The notes below the pieces were generated by a model that worked only from the letters and a program-made list of their open reading frames with translations, was not told the DNA's origin and did no database searches. From Paraoerskovia sediminicola (GTDB lineage Bacteria; Actinomycetota; Actinomycetes; Actinomycetales; Cellulomonadaceae), in NCBI RefSeq assembly GCF_030296575.1, contig NZ_AP027729.1, positions 1,302,001-1,366,000 of the forward strand: a DNA stretch of 64,000 bases. Reading direction: 5' to 3'. Below, piece after piece: positions 50,022 to 58,116 of the stretch. A program made the translations under genes and the position numbers. Numbering within the stretch: the first letter of the stretch is position 1; each line of letters starts with the position of its first letter.

Positions 50022-50107
50022 CGATCAGACACAAGTAGACACATCATGATCAGAGACGCACAACAGCGGACGGAAAATGTCTCGCTGGGTGGGAATTATC
50101 GATCAGA
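50022..50107. repeat. Three GATCAGA repeats upstream of the GH59-like gene
   Basis: GATCAGA occurs at 50023-50029, 50048-50054 and 50101-50107, each preceded by C or T, in the 214-bp promoter region. Such spaced repeats could be half-sites for an activator. Weak evidence. Confidence 0.35.
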
Positions 50108-50182
50108 ACCGATCACGGCGGCACCTCACCCTCGAACCAGCCGCAGCGGGAAGGGCGTCGGGACGGGTCAGGTCCGGCAGGT

Positions 50183-51048
50183 TCAGGGACGCGGGACCAG
50201 CACCGGCGTCGAGCGCTTGTACTCCTCGTAGTCCGCGTCGCCGCCCCAGCGATCGTCGGCCTTCTTCTCCAGCAGGGGATCCCGCTGACGCGCAGGAGCA
50301 GCAGCGTGACGAAGACCGGCGAGATGATCGCGACCCACTGCCAGCCGACGAACGCGGGCGCCGCGACGACCGCGACACCTACCCACAGCACGATCTCCCC
50401 GAAGTAGTTCGGGTGCCGCGAACGCGACCAGAGGCCGGTCCGGATGAACCGTCCCTCGTTCGCGGGGTCGGCCTTGAACCGGGACTTCTGCGCGTCCGCG
50501 ACGGCCTCGACCCCCAGCCCGAGGACCCACAGCGCGACGCCGACCCACGCGAGCCAGTCGAACGCGGGACGCGACTCGGCCGTGATCGCGACCCAGGCCG
50601 CGGCGGCCGTCAGCGTCACCCACAGACCCTGCACGGTCCACGTCACGAGGAACCGCGGCCACGACGTCTTGAGCTCGTCGAACCGGTCGTCGCCCCCCGA
50701 GCGGGAGACCCGGACGAAGAGGAACGCGCCGAGGCGGGCCGCCCACAGCACGACCATCGCGGCCAGGACCCACGACCGGACGTCGTCCGCCCCCGAGAGG
50801 ACCATCACGCCCACCGTCACGACGATGTACGTCAGGCTGCCGGTGAGGTCGTAGAACCGTTCCGTCCCGCGAAGGTACGACGGGACGAACACGATCCACT
50901 GGATCACGAACGCCGCCGCGGCGGCGAGGGCGAAGACGGGTACGCCGCCCACGGTCGCGCCGTCCTGGCTGCCGGCGAGCGCGACGAGCGCACCCACGAC
51001 CACCACCAGCACCACGACGATCAACGACGTGCGTTCTCGCTTCGTCAC
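50183..51048 (-). CDS. DUF1295 membrane protein (steroid-reductase/methyltransferase-like) (frameshifted)
   Basis: Integral membrane protein of about 288 residues after restoring a base at the G4 run 50275-50278. GTG start (VTKRERTSLIVVVLVVVVG). About six helices; SRHPNYFGEIVLWVGVAV is the conserved cofactor-binding motif of DUF1295, related to 5-alpha-reductase and isoprenylcysteine methyltransferase folds. After the shift it ends LLEKKADDRWGGDADYEEYK and STPVLVPRP, typical of the family. The likely reaction is NADPH-dependent lipid reduction or a methyl transfer; not assignable. Divergent from the acyl-CoA ligase gene. Confidence 0.82.
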
Positions 51049-51203
51049 CTGTCGGTCCTTCCTCGATGGGATGCTTACGGTGACACGCAACCGGGACGAT
51101 CGGGCGCTGATTCCCGGCCGCTGCGCGTGTCTCTCGTCCCGAGGGCATCGCGCTCCGTCCCACATGTTCGACGCCCGCCGCCCGACAGACGACTGGAGCC
51201 ACC

Positions 51204-53045
51204 ATGCGTGAGACGTCCGGCCCCGCCGCCGCGTCGCTCGACGACCACCGGAACGCGACGGACCTGCTCGCGCGCCGGGTCGCCGCCGCACCGGAGCACG
51301 TGGCTTTCGAGGTCCGCCCCGGGGCCGCGGACGGCGCGTGGCGGCCGGTCACGACCGCCCAGTTCTACGACGAGGTCGTCGGGCTGGCGAAGGGCTTCGT
51401 CGCGGCAGGGCTCGCGCCGGGCGACGCCGTCGCGGTCATGGCTCCGACCCGCTACGAGTGGGCGCTGGTGGACATGGCGGCGTGGTTCGCGGGGGCCGTC
51501 GTCGTGCCCGTCTACGAGACGTCCGCGCCCGCGCAGGTGTCGGCCATCGTCGCGGACGCCCAGGTCCGCCTCGGTGTCGGTGGCGGTGCCGAGCACGTCG
51601 CGCTGCTCGCCGGGGCCCTCGCCGCGCAGGAGCGCACGACCCTCGGCGTGTGGTCCATGGACGCCTCGGCCGGCGCGGACCTCGCCGCACTCGTGGAGCA
51701 CGGCGCGTCGGTCATGGCCGAGGCCCTGGAGGCCCGGCGCCGCGTCGCCGACCTCGACTCGGTCGCGACCATCGTCTACACCTCGGGGACGACGGCCGAC
51801 CCCCGGGGCGCGATCCTCACCCACCGCAACCTCGTGGGCCAGGTGCTGAACGTCGCGGCGGCCTACGGCGACGTGGTCCGCGAGGACGGCAGCACGATCA
51901 TCTTCCTCCCGCTCGCGCACGTCCTGGCCCGCGGTCTGCAGCTCGTGTGCCTGGCGAGCGGCATGCGGATCGCCCACCTCTCGGACCCGAAGGACGTCGT
52001 CCCCTCCCTCGCGGTCCTGCGACCCACGTTCCTCGTCGTGGTGCCGCGCGTGCTGCAGAAGATCCAGGCGGCAGCGGGATCGGCCGCCGCCGAGAAGCAC
52101 CTCGGCCCGGTCTGGGCGGCGGCGCAGCGGGCGGCCGTCGAGCAGGGTCGAGGCGCGGAGCGTGGCGACGCCCCCTCGTGGTCGCTGCGGTTGCGCCACC
52201 GGGTGTTCGACGCGCTGTTCTACCGGCGGCTGCGCGCACTCATGGGCGGGCGCATCGGCTTCCTGCTCTCGGGCGCCGCGTCGCTGGACGCGGAGCTCGC
52301 GCTCTTCTTCCGCGGCATCGGGGTACCCGTGCTCGAGGGGTACGGGCTCACCGAGACGACCGCGCCGCTGACCGGGAACCTCCCGCAGGACATGCGCGCG
52401 GGCTCCGTCGGGGTGCCCCTGCCCGGGACCACGGTCCGGATCTCCGACGACGGCGAGGTGCTCGCCCGCGGGACCGGCGTCTTCGTGGGCTACCGCGACG
52501 CCGACGCCACCGCGCAGGCGTTCGTCGACGGCTTCTTCCGCACCGGCGACCTCGGGTCCCTCGACGACGCCGGGCACCTGACCCTGAGCGGGCGGCTCAA
52601 GGACGTGGTCACGACGTCCGGCGGTAAGACCGTCGCTCCCGCGACCTGGGAGCTGAGCGTGGAGAACCACCCGCTGGTCGCGCACGCGATGCTCGTCGGC
52701 GAGAACAAGCCGTACCTCGGAGGCGTGGTGGTGCTCGACCCAGAGGCGGTCGCCGCACGGGACGCCGACGGTGCGGCCGCGCTGCCGGCGGTCCCCGCGC
52801 CGGACGGCGTCCCGGTCGAGGTCGACGACGTCCGGGTCCGGTCCGTGGTCGAGGCGGCGGTCGAGGCGGCGAACGCGCAGGTCGCACGCTCGGAGCAGGT
52901 GCGCCGGTTCGCCGTCGTCCTGGCGGACCTGACGGTCGCCGGGGGCCTCGTCACGCCCACGATGAAGCTCAAGCGAGCCGAGCTCGCCGCACGGGCGCAG
53001 GCGATCATCGAGAACCTCTACGCGGAGTCGCGGGCCGGGTCCTGA
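51204..53045 (+). CDS. Long-chain fatty-acid-CoA ligase (AMP-binding)
   Basis: Adenylate-forming enzyme of 613 residues. P-loop YTSGTTADPRGAILTHRN (near residue 190), GYGLTETTAPLTGN, the hinge GRLKDVVTTSGGKTVAP and the DGFFRTGDLG motif are intact. It activates fatty acids to acyl-CoA at the membrane. Length and motifs fit FadD15/FadD-like bacterial enzymes. An insert rich in Asp/Ala occurs near residue 525. It stands alone, convergent with the sugar dehydrogenase gene (34-bp gap, no clear hairpin). Confidence 0.92.
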   Translation: MRETSGPAAASLDDHRNATDLLARRVAAAPEHVAFEVRPGAADGAWRPVTTAQFYDEVVGLAKGFVAAGLAPGDAVAVMAPTRYEWALVDMAAWFAGAVVVPVYETSAPAQVSAIVADAQVRLGVGGGAEHVALLAGALAAQERTTLGVWSMDASAGADLAALVEHGASVMAEALEARRRVADLDSVATIVYTSGTTADPRGAILTHRNLVGQVLNVAAAYGDVVREDGSTIIFLPLAHVLARGLQLVCLASGMRIAHLSDPKDVVPSLAVLRPTFLVVVPRVLQKIQAAAGSAAAEKHLGPVWAAAQRAAVEQGRGAERGDAPSWSLRLRHRVFDALFYRRLRALMGGRIGFLLSGAASLDAELALFFRGIGVPVLEGYGLTETTAPLTGNLPQDMRAGSVGVPLPGTTVRISDDGEVLARGTGVFVGYRDADATAQAFVDGFFRTGDLGSLDDAGHLTLSGRLKDVVTTSGGKTVAPATWELSVENHPLVAHAMLVGENKPYLGGVVVLDPEAVAARDADGAAALPAVPAPDGVPVEVDDVRVRSVVEAAVEAANAQVARSEQVRRFAVVLADLTVAGGLVTPTMKLKRAELAARAQAIIENLYAESRAGS

Positions 53046-53079
53046 CTCTCGTCCGGGGCCGACCTAGTTGTCAGTACAC

Positions 53080-54246
53080 CTAGTCGGCGGGGACCGCGAC
53101 CGCCACGATCCGGTCGTCGTCGGGTCCGGGCTCACCGCGGCCGTCGGTGGCGTTCGTCAGGAACCACAGCTCGCCGTCCGGGGACTCGACCGCGTCGCGG
53201 AGGCGGCCGTAGCCGGTGAACAGGTCCGTCGAGGTCGTCGGGTCGTCGACCGGCACCGAGCGCAGGACTGCGCCCCGCAGGTTTGCGACGTAGAGGGCGC
53301 CGCCGATCGCCGCCATGCCGCTCGGGCTCGCCTCGTCCGGCGACCACTGCTGCACGGGGTCGGTGTACTCGCCGGAGTCCCCGGTGATGCCCTCGACCTC
53401 GGGCCATCCGTAGTTGGCCCCGGGGGTGATCACGTTGAGCTCGTCCCAGGTGTCCTGCCCGAACTCCGTCGCGAACATCGTGCCGTCGTCGGCCCAGGCA
53501 AGGCCCTGTACGTTTCGGTGGCCGTAGCTGTACACCAGTGAGTCGTCGAACGGGTTGTCGTCGGGGACGTCGCCGTCCGGGGTCATCCGCAGGATCTTAC
53601 CGGCCAGCGATCCCCGGTCCTGGGCCGATCCCCGGACGCGGGCGTCGCCCGTCGACGCGTACAGCATGCCGTCCGGCCCGAACGCGAGCCGGCCGCCGTC
53701 ATGGCTGCGCGCCGCGGGGATCCCCTCGAGGATCGTCGTCGGATCACCCAGGTCGTACGACCCGGGATCGCCCTGCAGGTCGTAGCGCTGCACCCGGTTG
53801 CCGTCGTCACCGGTCGAGTAGACGTACAGGCGGTCGTCGTCGTCGACGGCGAGGCCGAGCAGCCCGCCCTCCCCCGCGGTCTGCACGCCCGCCACGACTC
53901 CTACCTCACGGGCGGCGCCGTCGTCCGACAGCTCGAGGATGCGCGCGGAGTCACGCTCGCTCACCAGCGGCGTGCCGCCGACGAACGCGACCGACCAGGG
54001 GGCCTCGAGCCCCGTGGTGACGACGCGCGGTCCGGGGTCCGGCGGAGGCTCGGTCTCGGTCGGCGTCACTGTCGCCGACGCCGAGGTCGAAGTCGGGTCG
54101 GGGTCCGCGGACTCCGGCGCGGGCGACTGCTCGACGGTCGCCGGTTCGCCGGTGGCGTCCGGGGCGTCCCCGCCGGTGCAGCCCGCGACCAGGACGAGAC
54201 CCACGACGGCCCCGAGCGGCACGGCGATACGTCGGGCGGGACTCAT
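53080..54246 (-). CDS. PQQ-dependent sugar dehydrogenase-like lipoprotein
   Basis: Lipoprotein of 388 residues. The start MSPARRIAVPLGA is chosen because the lipobox LVAGCTGG then lies at a normal distance. A Thr/Pro/Glu-rich linker precedes a six-bladed beta-propeller (GSH/GDH family): GLEAPWSVAFVGGTPLVSER, EGGLLGLAVDDDDRLYVYST, RSHDGGRLAFGPDGMLY, YGHRNVQGLAWADDG, GANYGWPEVEG. Catalytic and PQQ-binding His/Arg of soluble glucose dehydrogenase appear at R-SHDGGRLAF and YGHRN. Substrate unknown. Convergent with the acyl-CoA ligase gene. Confidence 0.88.
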   Translation of the reverse strand: MSPARRIAVPLGAVVGLVLVAGCTGGDAPDATGEPATVEQSPAPESADPDPTSTSASATVTPTETEPPPDPGPRVVTTGLEAPWSVAFVGGTPLVSERDSARILELSDDGAAREVGVVAGVQTAGEGGLLGLAVDDDDRLYVYSTGDDGNRVQRYDLQGDPGSYDLGDPTTILEGIPAARSHDGGRLAFGPDGMLYASTGDARVRGSAQDRGSLAGKILRMTPDGDVPDDNPFDDSLVYSYGHRNVQGLAWADDGTMFATEFGQDTWDELNVITPGANYGWPEVEGITGDSGEYTDPVQQWSPDEASPSGMAAIGGALYVANLRGAVLRSVPVDDPTTSTDLFTGYGRLRDAVESPDGELWFLTNATDGRGEPGPDDDRIVAVAVPAD

Positions 54247-54304
54247 GCCTCGAGTCTGGGCGGAGGACGCGGTCGTCACCACCGCGGCGCCGACGGCCCT
54301 GCGT

Positions 54305-54733
54305 TCACCTCGGCTCCGGGGCCAGACGCATCCCGAGACTGTGCGGCGCCGACTCGACGAACCCCATGGACCGATAGAGCGGACGGCCCGGCGCGTCCGC
54401 CATCAGCGTCACGTACGGGTCGGCGGGCGCCCGCTCGTCGATCTGGTCGAGCAGCCACCGCAGCACCCGACGCCCGAGGCCGCGGCCCTGGTGCTCGGGC
54501 AGCGTCGCCATGTCGGCGACGTGGAAGTACCAGCCACCGTCGCCGAGCACCCGGCCCATCGCGACCGCTGCGCCGGTCTCACGGTGCCGGACGTGGCAGA
54601 ACGCCCAGCTGTTCGCGACCGCGAAGCCTGCCTGCTCGTTGGTCTTCGGGCTCAGCCCGGACAGGCGGCGGAGGTCGACGTACTCGTCGACCCCCGGTGG
54701 GCGCGGGACGAGGACGTACGGGTCGTCGGTCAT
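54305..54733 (-). CDS. GNAT-family acetyltransferase
   Basis: Protein of 142 residues. The acetyl-CoA-binding loop ATLPEHQGRGLGRRVLRWLL (residues 75-94) is the GNAT Q/RxxGxG/A motif. LYRSMGFVESAPHSLGMRL is the conserved C-terminal strand and helix. The acceptor is unknown. Upstream of the lipoprotein dehydrogenase gene on the same strand with a gap of 58 bp. Confidence 0.88.
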   Translation of the reverse strand: MTDDPYVLVPRPPGVDEYVDLRRLSGLSPKTNEQAGFAVANSWAFCHVRHRETGAAVAMGRVLGDGGWYFHVADMATLPEHQGRGLGRRVLRWLLDQIDERAPADPYVTLMADAPGRPLYRSMGFVESAPHSLGMRLAPEPR

Positions 54734-54846
54734 GCGCGCGACTCTAGGGCCGACGTCCGACGCCGGGACGTGACTCGCCCCGCTCTCGGGGCGACGAACG
54801 CGGACCCGTTGTTGTGGACGGACCCGGATCAGTGTTGTGTGGCCCG

Positions 54847-55578
54847 ATGACCGAACCTGTCGAGTCCACCGAGTCCGAGACCTCCGCCGCGACGTCCACC
54901 GCCCAGCGACCCCAGAGCGAGCAGCTGCGGATGACCCGGATCGTGCTGCGCCCGACAGGGAACCCGTTGCCCCTCGGGTTCATGGCCCTGGCGATCGCCA
55001 CGGTCGGGTTCAGCTGTCTCCAGCTGGGCGTGGTGGGCCCCGACGAGGCCGGCACGGTGGCGCTCGCCGTGCTCGTCCTCACCGTGCCGCTGCAGCTGCT
55101 GGCCGCCGTCTTCGGGTTCGGCGCCCGCGACCCGATCGCCGGGACCGGCATGGCGATGGTGTCCGGGGTGTGGGCGATGGTCGCGGTCGCGACGCTGACG
55201 TCGCCGCCCGGGAGCACGAGCCCCGCGCTCGGGATCCTGCTCATCACGGCCGGCGCCGCGATGCTCGTCCCGGCGTCCGCCGCGCACGGCAAGCTCGTCG
55301 CGGGAGCCGTCATGGTGGGCTCCGGGGCGCGCTTCGCCGTCACGGGGATCGCAGAGCTCACCGGCGGCGGCGCCTGGGATCTCGCCGCGGGAGTCCTCGG
55401 GTTGCTGCTCGCCATCCTCGCGCTGTACGCGGCGCTCGGGTTCGTGCTCGAGGAGGTCGACAACCCCGTGCAGCTCCCGATCGTGCGGCGCGGCGCCGGG
55501 CTCAAGCCGATGCGCGACGACATGGAGGAACAGGTCGAGGGCATCGCGCGCGAGGCCGGGGTTCGTCAGCAGCTCTGA
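54847..55578 (+). CDS. YaaH/GPR1-like membrane protein
   Basis: Protein of 243 residues with six membrane helices. NPLPLGFMALAIATVGFSC matches the NPxPLGL motif opening the GPR1/FUN34/YaaH family (acetate/succinate channels). The Ser/Thr/Glu-rich N-terminal tail (EPVESTESETSAATSTAQR) is long for the family. The start ATG 54847 follows a weak ribosome-binding site. Convergent with the alkylsulfatase gene, separated by a perfect hairpin. Confidence 0.8.
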   Translation: MTEPVESTESETSAATSTAQRPQSEQLRMTRIVLRPTGNPLPLGFMALAIATVGFSCLQLGVVGPDEAGTVALAVLVLTVPLQLLAAVFGFGARDPIAGTGMAMVSGVWAMVAVATLTSPPGSTSPALGILLITAGAAMLVPASAAHGKLVAGAVMVGSGARFAVTGIAELTGGGAWDLAAGVLGLLLAILALYAALGFVLEEVDNPVQLPIVRRGAGLKPMRDDMEEQVEGIAREAGVRQQL

Positions 55579-55592
55579 GCGCGCACGCACCG

Positions 55593-55629
55593 ACGACGGA
55601 CGCGGGTGCCACGGACCCGCGTCCGTCGT
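55593..55629. terminator. Bidirectional terminator hairpin
   Basis: 15-bp perfect stem (55593-55607 with 55615-55629) with a 7-base loop, between convergent stops at 55578 and 55640. Confidence 0.87.
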
Positions 55630-55639
55630 AACGGTCAGA

Positions 55640-57526
55640 TCAAGGCGTGACGATGTCGAACCAGAACTCGAACTTCTCGAGCAGCTGCACGAACGAACGG
55701 ACCGTGTGCGCGTCGCCCTCGACCGACACGTCACCACGCTCGACCGCCTCGGCGATGTCCGTCGTCCCCAGCACCACGCCGTCGAGGACGGAGCGGTCGA
55801 AGGTCAGCGTCGCCTCGACGTCGTCCGCGGTGCCCGGGTGGTGGTTGAGGACGCCGTTGCCCAGCTCGAGCACGTACCGCTCGTCGATGTCCGGGAGCAC
55901 GACCGCGAACTTGGCCGAGAGGCCGACCGCCTCGGGCGCCTTGAGCCGCATCGCGATGTAGTCGAGGAACATCGACACGGACATCGCGCGCACCGAGTCG
56001 GCGCTGGCGGTCACAAGCACGTGCTGCTTGCGGATCCCGTCGCGCAGCTCCATCGCGCCCGTGAGGTAGAAGTTGCGCCACGTCCCGTTCTCCGCCTGGT
56101 AGCCGAGCTGCTCGAACGTGTCGGCCTGGAGCTCGCGCGCCGCCGTGTTCTCGGGGTCCGCGAAGATGACGTGGTTGAGCACCTCGGCCACCCAGCGGTA
56201 GTTGCCCTTCTCGAAGTCGTCGCGGGCCCGCTCCAGGACCGCGTCGGCCCCGCCCATGTACTCGACGTACCGGGGTGCGGAGTCCGTCGGCTCCAACGGG
56301 TGGAGGTTCGCGGGGTTCGCGTCGAACCACCCGAGATAGTAGACGTACGTCGACTTCACGTTGTGGTTCGTCGAGCCGTAGTAGCCACGGCTGGAGAACT
56401 TCTGCGCCAACGCGTCGGGGAGGTTCACCTGCTCACCGATCTCGACCGGCGTGAGCCCCTTGTTCGCGAGCCGCACCGTCTCGTCGTGCAGGTAGCGGTA
56501 GGTGTCGCGCTGGGAGGCGATGAGGTCGCGCAGCTCGGCGTTGCCCCAGGTGGGCCAGTGGTGGGAGGAGAACAGGACCTCCGCGTCGCCGAAGAGCTGC
56601 AGCATCTCGTGCAGGTGCTTGGACCAGATGAGCGAGTCACGGATCTTCGCGCCGCGCAGCGTGTAGAGGTTGTGCATCGTGTGCGTGACGATCTCGGCGC
56701 CACAGAGCGCCTTGTGGTCCGGGAGGTAGAAGCACAGCTCGGCGGGCGCCTCGGCGCCCGGCGTGTGCTGGAAGACGATCCGGACGCCGTCCACCGTCAG
56801 CTCGGTGCCGGTCTCGCTGATGATGTCCGTCGGAGGGATGAGCGTGACCGTCCCGGCGGAGGTGACCTGCCCGAGCCCGGCGCCGACGGCGCGATCCGGG
56901 CCGTAGCCGACGATCTCGCCGTACATGTAGGCCTTGCGGCGGGCCATCGCGTTCCCGAGCATCACGTTCTCGCTGACCGACTCCTCGAGGAAGTCGACGG
57001 GCGCGATGATGCGCACGTCTCCCGACGCGACCGCCTCGTCCGTGACGAGCGCGCGCACACCGCCGTAGTGGTCGATGTGGGAGTGGGTGTGGATGACGGC
57101 GGTGACCGGCAGGTCCTCGACGTGCTCGCAGACCAGGTCGTAGCCACGCTTCGTGGGCTCGACGCTGATCGAGGGGTCGACGACGATCCAGCCCTTCTCC
57201 CCACGGATGTACGACTGCACCGACAGGTCGAAGCCGCGGGCCTGGTAGATGCCGTCGGCCACCTGGTAGATGCCGGCCTTCGACACCAGCTGGCTCTGCC
57301 TCCACAGCGAGGGGTTCACGGTGTCGGGGGCCTCGCCGTCCAGGAAGCTCCACCGGTCGAAGTCCCAGGCGACGTCGCCCTCGTCCGTGAGGATCTGACC
57401 GGTGGCCCGCACGATCAGACCACGGTCCGCGTTCTCGATGTCCGTCGTGTCGTCGAACGGCAGCGCGTCACGCACCGCACGGTTGGCGCGGATCGTCGCC
57501 TCGGTGGCGGGCTTGGGTGTGCTCAT
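55640..57526 (-). CDS. Alkyl/aryl-sulfatase of the SdsA1/BDS1 family
   Basis: Enzyme of 628 residues. Metallo-beta-lactamase zinc motif THSHIDHYGG (near residue 150) followed by SHHWPTWGN, EIVTHTMHNLYTLRG and the dimerisation region. A C-terminal SCP2-like domain (about 505-628: LDYIAMRLKAPEAVGLSAKF) is the usual detergent-binding module. SdsA1-type enzymes hydrolyse primary alkyl sulfates such as dodecyl sulfate. No signal peptide is visible, whereas SdsA1 itself is exported. The start MSTPKPATEATIR follows GAGGAGTAC. Confidence 0.93.
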   Translation of the reverse strand: MSTPKPATEATIRANRAVRDALPFDDTTDIENADRGLIVRATGQILTDEGDVAWDFDRWSFLDGEAPDTVNPSLWRQSQLVSKAGIYQVADGIYQARGFDLSVQSYIRGEKGWIVVDPSISVEPTKRGYDLVCEHVEDLPVTAVIHTHSHIDHYGGVRALVTDEAVASGDVRIIAPVDFLEESVSENVMLGNAMARRKAYMYGEIVGYGPDRAVGAGLGQVTSAGTVTLIPPTDIISETGTELTVDGVRIVFQHTPGAEAPAELCFYLPDHKALCGAEIVTHTMHNLYTLRGAKIRDSLIWSKHLHEMLQLFGDAEVLFSSHHWPTWGNAELRDLIASQRDTYRYLHDETVRLANKGLTPVEIGEQVNLPDALAQKFSSRGYYGSTNHNVKSTYVYYLGWFDANPANLHPLEPTDSAPRYVEYMGGADAVLERARDDFEKGNYRWVAEVLNHVIFADPENTAARELQADTFEQLGYQAENGTWRNFYLTGAMELRDGIRKQHVLVTASADSVRAMSVSMFLDYIAMRLKAPEAVGLSAKFAVVLPDIDERYVLELGNGVLNHHPGTADDVEATLTFDRSVLDGVVLGTTDIAEAVERGDVSVEGDAHTVRSFVQLLEKFEFWFDIVTP

Positions 57527-57956
57527 CAGGTACTCCTCGGTAGGGGCAAGACACAGCACTCCAACGATCGGGGGTCCGCGAGCGGGCGGCAACCGGAGCA
57601 GTCAGGTGGCCGTCAGTTCGAGGCGGCGCGACACGGCGGCGCGCTGGAACCATCAGTAGCCCGATCTGTTCCACTCGGGTGCAAGTCCAGCGCCGATGTC
57701 GCCCGGGCAAGTCGCCCGACCCGCCGTCAGCCGCCGATCGGCGCCAGCAGCTGCCGCGCACGCGCGTACTTCGCGGACAGCTTCTCGCGCAGCGCGTCGT
57801 CGAGCAGCGCGACGAAGGAGATGACTCCCCGTGCAGCCCGACGAGCACTGCGCGCGACGGGCTGCTCCCAACACCCTAGACGCGATGCCCTGCGCAGCGG
57901 TCAGGCCACCTGGCGGTGCGGAGTGCACATCCGCGACAGCCTCGATCCAGGCCTCC

Positions 57957-57984
57957 ACTCAGCACTCAGCACTCAGCACTCAGC
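57957..57984. repeat. Tandem ACTCAGC repeat, four copies
   Basis: Four perfect 7-bp copies end directly in the left arm of the hairpin at 57980-58019. The 7-bp unit is not a codon multiple, consistent with a non-coding tract. Confidence 0.85.
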
Positions 57985-58019
57985 AGCGGTCAGAATCTCT
58001 GGACTCTGACCGCTGCTGA
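57980..58019. terminator. Perfect hairpin downstream of the surface-protein gene
   Basis: 15-bp perfect inverted repeat (57980-57994 with 58005-58019) with a 10-base loop, about 100 bp past the stop of the sortase-anchored protein on the minus strand. Plausible intrinsic terminator; no U tract, so a structural or processing role is also possible. Confidence 0.6.
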
Positions 58020-58116
58020 CCGCGCTCGGCGGAGTAGGCGAGCTGATCCGTGCAATCCGCGCTGCACGTCGCCGTTCGAAGGCCGGCGGGCCCTCATGGT
58101 GCTCAGGCCGTAGAGG

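Larger units (their letters stand above)
57527..58116. other. 590-bp gap without a confident gene; possible gene relic
   Basis: The minus strand between about 57720 and 57960 contains two protein-like segments in different frames: EAWIEAVADVHSAPPGG, then LLDDALREKLSAKYARAR ending in TGA. This looks like a short decayed or frameshifted reading frame of unknown family. The remainder holds a short tandem repeat and a perfect hairpin (see separate entries). I see no tRNA, transposase or regulatory RNA that I can support. Confidence 0.5.

Noticed and set aside
44722..50049. 1775-codon plus-strand reading frame opposite the GH59-like gene
   Set aside because: Arg/Val/Asp-rich composition with no family motif; it is the antisense shadow of a GC-rich gene with a signal peptide and recognisable domains on the minus strand.
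57600..57720. tRNA or riboswitch-like fold
   Set aside because: A GTTCGA-like stretch occurs but no acceptor stem, anticodon stem or known aptamer core could be formed by eye.
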